In this document: positions 17,654 through 28,589 of the stretch, piece by piece
How the letters are laid out: the number at the start of each line of letters is the position of its first letter
Numbering within the stretch: position 1 is the stretch's first letter
NCBI RefSeq assembly: GCF_003261635.1
Contig: NZ_QFXK01000027.1
Coordinates: 496,001 to 560,000 of the forward strand
DNA length: 64,000 nucleotides
Direction of reading: 5' to 3'
Source of the DNA: Kribbella monticola
GTDB taxonomy: Bacteria; Actinomycetota; Actinomycetes; Propionibacteriales; Kribbellaceae
Notes under the pieces: model-generated
Told to the model about the DNA's origin: nothing
Database searches by the model: none
What the model saw: only the letters and a program-made list of their open reading frames with translations
Translations under genes and position numbers: made by a program

Positions 17654-18633
17654 ACGGAAAGCGCGACAAGGGCCCGGACAACCCGTGGGTCCGCAAGGTC
17701 GAGCCCGAGGAGGGCGAGGGCGCGGCTCCCGAACCGGAGCTGCCCCCCTCGCCGTGGTCCCTCGAGGTCCCACCCCGCGAGAACTCCGGCTGGGGCCGCC
17801 GGCCTGACGCAGCGGGCACGGGGAGTACTGGCGTACCGGGTGCGGGGAGTGCCGGCGTACCGGGTACGGCGGGTGCGGGTGCACCGGGTGCGGCGGGTAG
17901 CGGCGGGCCGGGTGCCGGGACTGCGGGTGTATCGGGGGGGCCTGCTCGGGAGACCAGTTCGGCGTGGGGGGACAAGGTCGGGCCGCCTTCGTTGCGGCGA
18001 CCGGAGCCGGTCAAGAAGGGGCCGCAGGTTCCGCCGTGGCTGATTCCGGTCGTCGCGGGGATCGCCGTCGTGGCGCTGGTCGCGGTGGGCCTGATCGTGC
18101 TGACCGGGGGCGACGACTCGGCGGGGCCCAAACCGGGACCGTCCTCGTCGGGCGCCGTCACGACGCCGCCGGCCTCGGCGTACACGCCACCGGCCAACGC
18201 TTTACCGGTCGCCTTCGGCGTCTCCGTCGTACCGGTTGCCGGCTGGAGCGTGCTCGTCCGCGAGACCCAGGGCAAGCAGTTGGTGACCTATGCCCCGAAC
18301 GGTGAGCCGCGCGCGTTCTTCTGGGTCCGGCAGAAGCAGAACGTTTCGGCGAAGAACTACATGCTGTCGATCGTCGAAGGTGAGACCCAGAACGAGGTCA
18401 GCCAGATGGGCAACCCGCGGAACCTCGTCTGCCCGGGCGACGTCTTGGTGGAGTGCATCGCGATCAACTACACCTCGGTCTCCAAGGGCGTGAAGGTCCA
18501 GGGGTTCGTCGAGGCGTACCGCCGCAAGGACGGGGTCACCACCGCGATCGACTTCCGGACCCGGGTCGACTATGCACCGAAGGCCGAGGCCGACGCGGCG
18601 AAGATGAAGGCCTCGGTCGTCGCCAGCATCTGA
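17650..18633 (+). CDS. Membrane-anchored protein with Gly/Ala/Pro-rich tail, paralogue 2
   Basis: A 327-residue protein of the same plan as its upstream neighbour. It has a disordered cytoplasmic N-terminus with GTGSTGVPGAGSAGVPGTAG-type repeats, a transmembrane helix (about residues 136-157), a linker, and an extracytoplasmic domain of about 150 residues. Shared motifs with the third paralogue are FFWVRQKQ, a pair of Cys around VCPGDVLVECIAINYTSV (probably a disulfide) and a GVTTAIDFRTR strand. GTG start at 17650 within the GTGA overlap of the previous stop. Function unknown; co-expression with the PrsW-like protein is strongly suggested. Confidence 0.78.
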   Translation: MNGKRDKGPDNPWVRKVEPEEGEGAAPEPELPPSPWSLEVPPRENSGWGRRPDAAGTGSTGVPGAGSAGVPGTAGAGAPGAAGSGGPGAGTAGVSGGPARETSSAWGDKVGPPSLRRPEPVKKGPQVPPWLIPVVAGIAVVALVAVGLIVLTGGDDSAGPKPGPSSSGAVTTPPASAYTPPANALPVAFGVSVVPVAGWSVLVRETQGKQLVTYAPNGEPRAFFWVRQKQNVSAKNYMLSIVEGETQNEVSQMGNPRNLVCPGDVLVECIAINYTSVSKGVKVQGFVEAYRRKDGVTTAIDFRTRVDYAPKAEADAAKMKASVVASI

Positions 18634-18676
18634 GAAGTGCACCTACCCCGCCCGTTCACACACCGCGAGAGACCAC

Positions 18677-19534
18677 ATGAGTCAGCAGTACGGACAGCCC
18701 GGTCCCCAGTACCAGGCAGGACCGCAGTACCCGAGCGCACCGCAGTACCAGGGCGCACCGCAGTACCAGGGCGGTCCGCCCGCGCCGCTTCCCGGTCCGC
18801 CGGCGCCGAGCGGGTGGGGGCCCGGGCCGGGGTACCAGCCGCCGAGGAAGTCCAAGAAGACGCTCTGGATCGTGATGGCGGGCGCGGTGCTGGCCGTCGT
18901 ACTGATCGCCGCGGGCCTGGTCATCCTGGTGACCGGCGGCGGGGACAAGAAGGACCCGGTGAATCCGCCGGTCGCCAGTGACTCGCTGACGCCTGAGCCG
19001 GTCGGCACGCTGTACACACCGCCGACGCCGGAGCCCACTGAGCCCGTGATCACCAAGGGCCCGTACGACGTGGGCGTGGAGGTCGGTGGTGGGGTGTGGT
19101 TCACGCCGGCGAAGGGGTGGATCAAGGATCCGGACAAGAAGCGCTCCGGGTTCAACTACCTGCTACCCGAGCCCGGACGGCCCGGCGCGATCGACGGCTG
19201 GTTCTGGGTCCGGCAGACGCAGCTGATGGGTGCCAAGGCGTTCGCTGACCACCTGGTCGACGTCGAGTCGAACAACCTCGAGCACGTGGTGATCGGCAAG
19301 GGCAGCTATCGCAAGTGCACGAACAAGGCGCTGAAGCTGTGCTACGCGACCAACTACTCCGCGGTGGTGCCGGTGAAGGGTAAGCCGCCGGTGGTGTTCT
19401 CGGGCTTCATTCAGGCTTTCGAGGACCACAACGGGCAGACCACGGCGACCGACTCGGCGCTGCAGCGGGAGGTCTGGGCCAAGCACAAGCAGGAGGTCCT
19501 GACCATGAACGGGACGCTGGTGCGCAGCTTCTGA
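18677..19534 (+). CDS. Membrane-anchored Pro/Gln/Tyr-rich protein, paralogue 3
   Basis: A 285-residue protein with a short tail of PQYQGAPQYQGG repeats (residues 1-60), a transmembrane helix (about 71-92) and an extracytoplasmic domain. It shares WFWVRQTQ, the Cys pair CTNKALKLCYATNYSAVV and FSGFIQAFEDHNGQTTATDS with paralogue 2, so the two domains are homologous. It starts 43 bp after the previous stop, with GAGAGA upstream. It ends 125 bp before uvrB, in a gap where nothing notable was seen. Confidence 0.8.
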   Translation: MSQQYGQPGPQYQAGPQYPSAPQYQGAPQYQGGPPAPLPGPPAPSGWGPGPGYQPPRKSKKTLWIVMAGAVLAVVLIAAGLVILVTGGGDKKDPVNPPVASDSLTPEPVGTLYTPPTPEPTEPVITKGPYDVGVEVGGGVWFTPAKGWIKDPDKKRSGFNYLLPEPGRPGAIDGWFWVRQTQLMGAKAFADHLVDVESNNLEHVVIGKGSYRKCTNKALKLCYATNYSAVVPVKGKPPVVFSGFIQAFEDHNGQTTATDSALQREVWAKHKQEVLTMNGTLVRSF

Positions 19535-19659
19535 ATCCAGCTCCGAGGGCCAAATCGGCGTGATCGGACGGCTGCGCTGGGTGAGGTTCGGAAAGTGCCG
19601 GACCGGGGCGGAGGGGCGGGGAAAGAAAATTGTCGGCGGGGGGTCGTACGGTGGGTGGC

Positions 19660-21765
<2,106 letters not shown>

Positions 21766-21773
21766 TCCGTGGG

Positions 21774-21804
21774 GTGCGGGAGTGTGCAACGACAACTCCC
21801 GCAC
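21774..21804 (+). terminator. Hairpin after uvrB
   Basis: GTGCGGGAGT (21774-21783) and ACTCCCGCAC (21795-21804) form a perfect 10-bp stem with an 11-base loop, starting 8 bp past the uvrB stop. There is no T-tract, as is usual for actinobacteria. It insulates uvrB from the WD40-KAP gene. Confidence 0.7.
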
Positions 21805-22104
21805 AGCGAGCGTCGGTTGGGACGCGGGCTCAATCGCCAGTGATTTGCAAAAGGACACACCGTCCGCCGGCAGCTATGGTCCGAACGTAACGATCGCAGT
21901 CTCCTGAACGATCACTCCGACAAGGGGAAATGATCCGGGCGTTCGGGGGCATAATGCTGCAGCGATATCACGCCGAGCTGTTGACAATTCCGGCTTTTGC
22001 CGCGTTTCGCTTGGGGGGCGGCTGGCGGTTCACCAAAAACCCGTCAGATACGTCAAAGGACGTCCTCGGTTGCTCTGAGCCTTCCGCAGAGGAGAACGAT
22101 CCGC
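21805..22104. other. 300-bp gap upstream of WD40-KAP gene
   Basis: This gap is visibly more AT-containing than its surroundings. A consensus -35 box TTGACA lies at 21981-21986, but no good -10 follows at 17-18 bp, so the promoter is unclear. A 62-codon reading frame (21930-22118) with AAGGGGAA before its ATG runs through the gap and overlaps the next gene's start; it could be a leader peptide or chance. No repeats, tRNA or attachment site was seen. Confidence 0.4.
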
Positions 22105-25100
22105 ATGGCGTCGTCTGACACTGCAGCATCCAGTGCCTTCGCCGGTCATGCTGAGGCCAACCATGCACTTGTCATGTCTCCTGATGGTCGGTTTGTCATT
22201 ACCGGGAGCCGAAAAGGAGCCGTTCGCTTCTGGTCGGTGTCAGACGGCGTATGTGTTCACGACGGCATCGGCGCGCACCGAGGGTACGTTCAGGCACTGG
22301 CCCTATCGGAGGACGGACGCCTGCTCGCCAGCGGAGGAAACGACGACGTCGTCCTAGTGTGGGAAGTGGAGACTCGCACAATCATCAGGCGTTTGGCCGG
22401 CCACGGCGAACTCGTCACCGGATTGTCCTTCAGCCCAGATGCCTCAGCCCTGATTGCGACAAGGTTGCTCGGTGAGTCGCGTCTGATGATTTGGAAACTC
22501 GACTCCGACGCCGCCCCTGAGATCTGGAACGCCGGTCCCAACGTCTATGCCGCCGCCTATCTGCCTGGGAGTCGGCATGTTCTGACGATCAGCAGCGGAT
22601 CCGTCGCGAAATGGGATCTGTCTACAAGAGCAGAGGAGACATCGTTTCCTGGTTCGCCGTGGCCCTTTGGGGCCGTCTATTACGAGCCAGAGCAGTACCT
22701 GCAAGGCAATCTGGCGCAATCGCCTGACGGCCGGCTGCTGGCGGCCAGCAACGTGTCACACAGGCAGGGCTTCAAGACTGAAGGAACCACCTGCACCGTC
22801 TGGGACCTGCGCACTGGACAAGTGCAGTCTCGAATCGCCGACGATCCCACCTTCCGTGCTCACTGGTTATGTTTTGGGTCCGACAGCACAAAGCTCTACG
22901 CCGCATGCAGTGACAGCAAGATCCGCGTCTGGGATGCCGGGTCGGCCGAGCTCCTGACTGTTCTAGACGGCCATACGAGCTTCGTGCATGCGATCGATCG
23001 GGCGGGAGACGTCCTCGCGTCTACGGGCGACGACGGAGCCATCCACATCTGGTCGGAATCCGGCCGGCAGAAGATCCGGACGATCGAGGCCCGCACCGGC
23101 GGCAGGATGACCTGCGTCTCGGTCGATTCGAACGCTGACGTCATGGCGACCGGTGGCTACGACGGCGTAGTGAGGGTCTGGAACTTCTCGTCCGGTCGCC
23201 TGCTGGCACGCCTTGCCTTCCACGGCTCGTGGATTCGAGCGGTCAAGTTGATCAGGGACGGCCGGTATCTCGTCACCAGCGGCGCCGGCACGGCTGCGAT
23301 CTGGCAGGTCACGACCGGGGAACTCGTGCGTTCTGTACAGGCCCCTGGATGGATCATGGCCCTGGACGTCACCCGTGACGGCCGACGCGTGATCGCGGCC
23401 TGTTCTGCGGCGCTGATCTGCTGGGACATCGACTCAGGGACGGTCGTCTGGTCACGGGAGGTCCACGACCAGGTCAGGTGGACACTGCGCGTCCATCCTG
23501 ATCGCCCGGTGTTCGCCTTTGGCGGCCAAGGCTCCGACATCGAGTTCCATGCGGTCGAGTCAGGAGCTCTGATCGGTACGGTCGCACGGGACGATCCCTA
23601 CGTCTACGACCTGGCATTCTCGGACGACAAGCTGCTGGCGGTCGGAGGTGGGGGCCGCATCTCCTCGTACAGGCTCCAGCTGTCCGGGGCCGGCGAGGTC
23701 ACGGGAGCTTTCCCGGAGCCGAACGCCAATGAGTACGACGAAGAGCTCGGCGCTCGTCGGTTGACTCATCCTGAAGCGCCCCGGCTGCTGGCGGTGGCCC
23801 CGTTTTCCGATCGCCGCCGCATCGCCACGGCCGGTGCGTCCGGCGCGGTGACCATCTGGGAGTTAGCGGCTGGACGAGTGTTCAAAGAACTTGAAGGTCA
23901 CACTGACTGGGTCTGCGACGTGGCGGTGTCCGACGATGAGGTGACGACCGTAGGTCACGACGGAACCATCAGGGTGTGGGAAATCGCCACCGGCCAGCAG
24001 TTGCGCGGTACGGACCGTCCGGACGCAGTTCTTCGGAACCTTCTGACGACGGCACAGAGCGACGAGCCCAGCTCCGTGGACCTGTTGGGCGTCGCTCACG
24101 AGGTCCGGGCCCTTTCGACACTGGTCGCGGCGAGAACAACGTCGCCACCCATGGCCATCGCGGTACTCGGCTCGTGGGGCTCGGGGAAATCGAGCTTCAT
24201 GATGCAGATGCAAGAGGAAGTGCAGCGACTCAGTCCAGCGGTGGCCTCGGAAGGACAGAGTTCCTCCTTCATATCGGGTATCCGCCAGGTGCGCTTCAAC
24301 GCGTGGCACTACAACAGCGGAAACGTATGGCCTGGTCTCATCCGGCACCTCTTCGAGGAACTAGCCGTCGGCGGCGTCCCGATCCATGAGCAGGTCGACA
24401 TCACGGCCGAACGCGCCAGAGTCGAGACCGACATCGCGGAAAAAGCTGACGAGCGGGCCCAGTTGGTCGAGGAGCTTGCGCTTCTCGACCAAGAAGGCCG
24501 GAGCGCACGGTTGAGTTCCCGCCGCGGCTTGCGCCGGCTGGCAAGAGTGATCGCCCGACGCATTCGCGATGGCTGGCGCAGTCTGACGGCTTCCGGCCTG
24601 GCACTCGGAGGTCTCTACGCCATCTGGCGGTGGACCAGCGTCCCTGAATGGATCTTGGGGATAGGAACGGTTCTCAGCCTGTCTCAGTTTGTTCCAGTAC
24701 TCAATGCGCTGCTGTCGTACAGACGCAAGCTGCGCGGCTTGATCGACGCGGAGCAGAAGGCGTCCGCGGAGCGTCTCAAAGAGGTCAGCAACGAACTCGA
24801 GAACTTGCAGAACACTCGCCGCGAACTGAGCCAGGGCGAAGCCCTACAGCACTACATTAACAACGTTTCGACGGACCAGAGCTACGTCTCCAGAGCGGGA
24901 ATCATCGGAAAGGTTCACGACGACCTGGCGACGCTTCAAATGCTGATTGCCCAGACGGCCACGGCAGGGTTCGAGCCCGGCGATCCTTCCATCCAGCGAA
25001 TCGTCTTGTACATCGATGACCTGGACAGATGCTCCCCGCAGTGCGTCGTTGACACACTTGACGCGGTCCACCTCCTGCTGGCGATTCCCCTGTTCGTGGT

Positions 25101-25977
25101 TGTCGTAGGAGTCGATCCGAACTGGTTGCTGCGTTCTCTGGAGTTGCACTCCTCGGTCGAGTCGAGTCTGCCGACGGACGACCGCGAGCCGGCGCTGAAA
25201 TCGGCGAATACTGCGCTCGACTATTTGGACAAGATCTTTCAGATACCGTTCGTGCTGAGACCGCTCGGCGAGGAAGGTGGACGGTACCTGGCGAAACTGC
25301 TGGACGATGCATCGCCGGACGAAGGCCCGGTAGCCTCCTCGGCATCTGCCGCGCCGGCTCCGGCGGCAGACGCTGCCAACGACGAAGTCGACTTCTCATC
25401 AGGAGTCCGTCCCCAGCGGCCCAGTCAACCGGTCACTCGGTCGCCAGGCGTCGACACCGAGGATTCGGGGCCGCAGCAAGAGCCGGAGAATCCGAAGGTC
25501 CTCCGCCTCCGTGCCGCCGAGACCGATTTCATTCCTCACCTTGGGCCTCTGCTGCCGACCCCTCGCAGCGCTAAGAAGTTGATCAATCTGTATCGGCTGA
25601 TGAGGATCGCGATGCCGGAACGCGAGCTTGCAGCGTGGCTGGGTGACCAGGAGGGCGGCCGATATCAGGTCGCGCTTCTACTGCTCGCCTTGCTCACCGG
25701 CCGGCCAACTGTCGGCCGCGCTTTGTTGGACAACCTGCTGACTGTCGAAGATGGAGGATCTGAAGCAGTGGGAGAAGAGGACATCGTTCCTTTTCTTGAG
25801 CGGATGTCGACCCGTCTCGCTGCGCAGAAGGATCCACTGCACCGTGAGATTGATCGATTCCGTCGCTTGATAGAAGACATCAGAGGCCACACGCCGGTCC
25901 GCGGATCTGTCCGTGAGTTCCAGTCCACGGGCCGGAGAGTGGCGAGACTGAGCTTCTACACTCGCTACCTCGTCTAG
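22105..25977 (+). CDS. WD40 beta-propeller - KAP P-loop NTPase fusion
   Basis: A 1290-residue protein. Residues 1-635 contain about 14 WD40-type blades (for example SRKGAVRFWSVSDG, SDSKIRVWDAGSAELLTVLDGH, HDGTIRVWEIATG), enough for two seven-bladed propellers. Residues 645-1290 form a KAP-family NTPase: Walker A GSWGSGKS (689-696), the KAP-typical VRFNAWHYNSGNVWPGLIRH, two transmembrane helices (about 828-845 and 849-872), Walker B VLYIDDLDRC (Asp971/Asp972), and DYLDKIFQIPFVLRP. A disordered Ala/Pro-rich insert follows at about 1070-1130. KAP NTPases include F-plasmid PifA, a phage-exclusion protein, and WD40-NTPase fusions are frequent among sensor/effector NTPases; defence is inference. 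ATG at 22105 with GAGGAGA upstream. Single gene, convergent with the galactose-oxidase-like gene (4-bp stop overlap). Confidence 0.88.
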   Translation: MASSDTAASSAFAGHAEANHALVMSPDGRFVITGSRKGAVRFWSVSDGVCVHDGIGAHRGYVQALALSEDGRLLASGGNDDVVLVWEVETRTIIRRLAGHGELVTGLSFSPDASALIATRLLGESRLMIWKLDSDAAPEIWNAGPNVYAAAYLPGSRHVLTISSGSVAKWDLSTRAEETSFPGSPWPFGAVYYEPEQYLQGNLAQSPDGRLLAASNVSHRQGFKTEGTTCTVWDLRTGQVQSRIADDPTFRAHWLCFGSDSTKLYAACSDSKIRVWDAGSAELLTVLDGHTSFVHAIDRAGDVLASTGDDGAIHIWSESGRQKIRTIEARTGGRMTCVSVDSNADVMATGGYDGVVRVWNFSSGRLLARLAFHGSWIRAVKLIRDGRYLVTSGAGTAAIWQVTTGELVRSVQAPGWIMALDVTRDGRRVIAACSAALICWDIDSGTVVWSREVHDQVRWTLRVHPDRPVFAFGGQGSDIEFHAVESGALIGTVARDDPYVYDLAFSDDKLLAVGGGGRISSYRLQLSGAGEVTGAFPEPNANEYDEELGARRLTHPEAPRLLAVAPFSDRRRIATAGASGAVTIWELAAGRVFKELEGHTDWVCDVAVSDDEVTTVGHDGTIRVWEIATGQQLRGTDRPDAVLRNLLTTAQSDEPSSVDLLGVAHEVRALSTLVAARTTSPPMAIAVLGSWGSGKSSFMMQMQEEVQRLSPAVASEGQSSSFISGIRQVRFNAWHYNSGNVWPGLIRHLFEELAVGGVPIHEQVDITAERARVETDIAEKADERAQLVEELALLDQEGRSARLSSRRGLRRLARVIARRIRDGWRSLTASGLALGGLYAIWRWTSVPEWILGIGTVLSLSQFVPVLNALLSYRRKLRGLIDAEQKASAERLKEVSNELENLQNTRRELSQGEALQHYINNVSTDQSYVSRAGIIGKVHDDLATLQMLIAQTATAGFEPGDPSIQRIVLYIDDLDRCSPQCVVDTLDAVHLLLAIPLFVVVVGVDPNWLLRSLELHSSVESSLPTDDREPALKSANTALDYLDKIFQIPFVLRPLGEEGGRYLAKLLDDASPDEGPVASSASAAPAPAADAANDEVDFSSGVRPQRPSQPVTRSPGVDTEDSGPQQEPENPKVLRLRAAETDFIPHLGPLLPTPRSAKKLINLYRLMRIAMPERELAAWLGDQEGGRYQVALLLLALLTGRPTVGRALLDNLLTVEDGGSEAVGEEDIVPFLERMSTRLAAQKDPLHREIDRFRRLIEDIRGHTPVRGSVREFQSTGRRVARLSFYTRYLV

Positions 25978-27839
25978 CAGCAACCAGTTCCGCAGGTGCA
26001 GCAGCAGGTAGCTGCGGGAGTGGGTATTGGTCCTGCGGCTGGGGCTCCTCCCGTTGCGGGCAGTGCGCTCGCGGTGGGCGTGGAGCCGGCAGCGGTAGCT
26101 GTTGTGTTCTCGACGATGCGGACTACCACGGACTTCGACGGGATGTTCCGCCAGTCGCGGAGGGAGAGCATGTAGAGGCCGGGCGGGATGAGGCCTCTGT
26201 TCGCGTCGATCTTGAGGGTCTTCTGGTTCCAGTTGGCCGTGGCTGTCACCGGTACGTCTACGGCGCGCTGGTTCGGGTCCGACGAATGCGTCAGCGAGGT
26301 GAGCCGTTGGAGCATCGCACCTGTCACCGAAGCCGGGCCGCTGAAAGTCACCGAGTAGGAGCCACCGAGTTTCAGCGTCGGCGCGACACTGGTGATCGTC
26401 GGCCGGGAGACTCCCGGCTGCATGTACCACGGCTTGTAGACCTCGAGCCGCGACTCGACCGACCCCTGCATCGCGGTCGTTCCCATCGTGACGACTGATC
26501 CGTCGAGGAGCAGCATGCACGAGCTGTGGTACATCCGCGGCACGGTCGGGCTGGCGACCTGCTGCCAAGCGGTCGCGCCGACGGGCAGCCGGGCGGCACG
26601 GAGTACGGGCCTGGTGTTGTGATCGGCGCCGCCGGCAACGAACGCGGACTTGTCGGGCAGCACGGTGGCGCAACTGTGCATCGCCGCGAAACCGAGGTAC
26701 GGCCCGTTGGTGAACTTGTGTGCCGCGGCGTTCAGATCGACCGTGGCGGTGGTACCGGTGAGGCCGGTCGGGCAGCCGCCGCCGATCACCATGAACTTCT
26801 GCGTCTGAGCCGGGTAGAGCAGCAGTGTGCTCGCCTGATCTCGGCAGTCGGGGTAGAGCAGGCCGGGGATCGGATACCAGGCGTTGTTCGTCCAGTTCCA
26901 GCATCCGGGAGAGGCTCCGGCCTTGCCGCCCATGTTGGTGCCGGAGTAGCAGAGGGTCCCGTTCTTGCGGAGCACCATTCCGGCGTACAGGGGGAAGATC
27001 CGGGTGCCCGGCAGTTTGCTCCAGGTGTTCGTGGTGGAGTGGTAGGTCTCGTTGGTGGAGGTGACCTTGCCGGCGGCGTCCAGGCCGCTGACGACGACAG
27101 GGTTGCCGACGGCGTTGACCGGGCCGTTCGGGTACCAGCGGGCGACGTTCATCAGGCCGGCAGAGGTGAACTTTTCGGTGACGTCGTCGAAAGCGTAGGT
27201 CTCGCGAATTCCGGTGTAATAGAGATCGCTGGTGGCGTAATGACCGGTGCCACCGAAGAACAGCACCCGACCGTCGGGCAGATGCGAGTGTCCGGAGCAG
27301 AACAGATCGACGTTCGGCATCGGAATTTCTCGCGGACAGGTGCCAGGCGTCGTCGGGTCCCAGATCCAGGTCTTGAAGATCTTCTGGTCGAAGAAATTCT
27401 TGTTGTACCCCGATCCGGCCGTCATCAGGACTTTTCCGGTTCTCGTCAGGCTGGCATGGATCGGATTGATCTTGTAGCCGTCGACCGTGCAGTCGCCGAC
27501 GACGGACCAGGAGCCGACCTCGGCTGCCGTGACTCCGGCTGCCTGCCTCGGAGCGTATACCGGCTGCTTCTCGGCGGCCGTGTAGACGTGTTCCGGCGAA
27601 TAAGCGCCGTTCGGGTCGGTCAGCATCCGGCTGATACAGGCGCCGAGTTCGCCGGCCGAGACCGTGTTGCAGGTAATGCCGTTCGTCGCCGCAGCGGCCG
27701 GACGGAGGAGTGGCGGAGCAATCAACGGCGCGGAATCCGCCGTCGCTGCATTGATCAGGGAAAGGAAGAGGGCGAAAACGGCAACAAATGCGGTTGTCCA
27801 CCCTTTTTTGTGCGTGCGGCAGCCATTCCTGTGCTTCAT
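25974..27839 (-). CDS. Secreted galactose-oxidase-like (kelch/DUF1929) protein with Cys-rich tail
   Basis: A 621-residue exported protein. A signal peptide (about residues 1-35, WTTAFVAVFALFLSLINAAT) precedes a seven-bladed kelch propeller and a C-terminal DUF1929 Ig-like domain (RPTITSVAPTLKLGGSYSVT onward). Copper-radical-oxidase landmarks are visible: LFCSGHSHLPDGRVL (candidate cross-link Cys), ARWYPNGPV (Tyr) and VPRMYHSSCMLLLDGS (Tyr-His). The last ligand His of galactose oxidase was not confidently located (region DWRNIPS). After an Ala/Pro/Thr linker the protein ends in CCCTCGTGCC, six Cys in ten residues, which is unusual. Streptomyces GlxA, a relative, acts on cell-surface glycans. 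ATG at 27839 preceded by GGGGGA; a start five codons upstream is possible. Confidence 0.85.
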   Translation of the reverse strand: MKHRNGCRTHKKGWTTAFVAVFALFLSLINAATADSAPLIAPPLLRPAAAATNGITCNTVSAGELGACISRMLTDPNGAYSPEHVYTAAEKQPVYAPRQAAGVTAAEVGSWSVVGDCTVDGYKINPIHASLTRTGKVLMTAGSGYNKNFFDQKIFKTWIWDPTTPGTCPREIPMPNVDLFCSGHSHLPDGRVLFFGGTGHYATSDLYYTGIRETYAFDDVTEKFTSAGLMNVARWYPNGPVNAVGNPVVVSGLDAAGKVTSTNETYHSTTNTWSKLPGTRIFPLYAGMVLRKNGTLCYSGTNMGGKAGASPGCWNWTNNAWYPIPGLLYPDCRDQASTLLLYPAQTQKFMVIGGGCPTGLTGTTATVDLNAAAHKFTNGPYLGFAAMHSCATVLPDKSAFVAGGADHNTRPVLRAARLPVGATAWQQVASPTVPRMYHSSCMLLLDGSVVTMGTTAMQGSVESRLEVYKPWYMQPGVSRPTITSVAPTLKLGGSYSVTFSGPASVTGAMLQRLTSLTHSSDPNQRAVDVPVTATANWNQKTLKIDANRGLIPPGLYMLSLRDWRNIPSKSVVVRIVENTTATAAGSTPTASALPATGGAPAAGPIPTPAATCCCTCGTGCC

Positions 27840-27986
27840 TGAGGTCCCCCACATCGGGCATTCGCCGAGATTCGGCTATCAAGCACGATGCCGAAAGCCT
27901 GGATTAAGTTGTGCGGGGCTGGGCTATCGTGCGGAGACGGTCGCCTTCAGCGCAGCGGGCCGGGCGGCCGGACGAGGAGGTAGTGG

Positions 27987-28337
27987 ATGAGACTGACCGG
28001 GGCGGAGTTGCTGGAGTACTGCCTGGCGAAGCCGGGGGCGTGGCAGGACGAGCCGTGGGAGGGGGACGTGGTCGCGAAGGTGGGGGACAAGATCTTCGCG
28101 TTCCTCGGCAGTGGCGCCGCGGTCGGCGTCAAGTGCGGGAACAACCGCGAGGAGGCCGACGAACTGGTCGACACCTACCCAGACGACGTCGTGAAGAGCG
28201 CCTACATCGGTCGCTCCGGCTGGAACACGGTCAACCTGGGCGGCGCCGTACCGGACGACGAGATCCTCGAGCTGGTCGACACGTCGTACGAGATCATCGT
28301 CGCGAAGCTGCCCAGGTCGAAGCGGCCGGCAACCTGA
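27987..28337 (+). CDS. MmcQ/YjbR-family protein
   Basis: A 116-residue protein of the MmcQ/YjbR family (CyaY-like fold). Its landmarks are LLEYCLAKPGAWQDEPWEGD, KVGDKIFAFLGSGAAVGVKC, and the C-terminal helix DDEILELVDTSYEIIVAKLP. Relatives are small double-wing DNA-binding-like proteins of unknown physiological role. ATG at 27987 with GAGGAGG nearby. It stands alone upstream of the manganese riboswitch; the two starts divergent from it (galactose-oxidase-like gene) are 147 bp apart. Confidence 0.88.
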   Translation: MRLTGAELLEYCLAKPGAWQDEPWEGDVVAKVGDKIFAFLGSGAAVGVKCGNNREEADELVDTYPDDVVKSAYIGRSGWNTVNLGGAVPDDEILELVDTSYEIIVAKLPRSKRPAT

Positions 28338-28436
28338 CGTGTCAGGCATCGCATTCCCGTACTGCGCGTGAGCATCCCGACAGGCGGAACCGGCGTCCCC
28401 GATTTGGAAACTCGGACACCGACCAGCGAGAATAGG

Positions 28437-28558
28437 GACCGTTGAAGGGGAGTATTCCTTCGCGGCGGTGTCGTCATCACGGTCAAGGAGTTCGTCTCCG
28501 CGCCCGGTGCCGCCGGCCAGACCCGAGTGATCGGGTCCGGCGGAAGAGACCTTCGGAG
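28437..28558 (+). ncRNA. yybP-ykoY (Mn2+) riboswitch
   Basis: The leader of the TerC gene carries the conserved elements of the yybP-ykoY class in order. There is the 5' P1/loop element GAAGGGGAGTA at 28444-28454, the internal GTCGTCATCACGG at 28470-28482, and the closing GGAAGAGACCTTC at 28542-28554. GAAGG (28444-28448) pairs with CCTTC (28550-28554) to close P1. A GC-rich variable stem around the GGCC/GGGTCC region lies between. The element ends about 32 bases before the GTG start with its own GGAGG. The class senses Mn2+ and switches on manganese exporters. Confidence 0.82.
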
Positions 28559-28589
28559 TCCGATTTTCGTCTGCGCTCCGGAGGTTTCT

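Noticed and set aside
21930-22118. A 62-codon leader gene before the WD40-KAP gene
   Set aside because: It has a possible ribosome-binding site but no recognisable domain, and it overlaps the downstream start; support is too weak to call.
21805-25977. WD40-KAP gene as part of a mobile element or island
   Set aside because: No integrase, transposase, tRNA, direct repeat ends or other accessory genes were seen nearby; only the single gene is unusual.
25678-27882. A long minus-strand frame overlapping the galactose-oxidase-like gene in another frame
   Set aside because: Arg-rich shadow; the other frame gives a signal peptide and kelch motifs.
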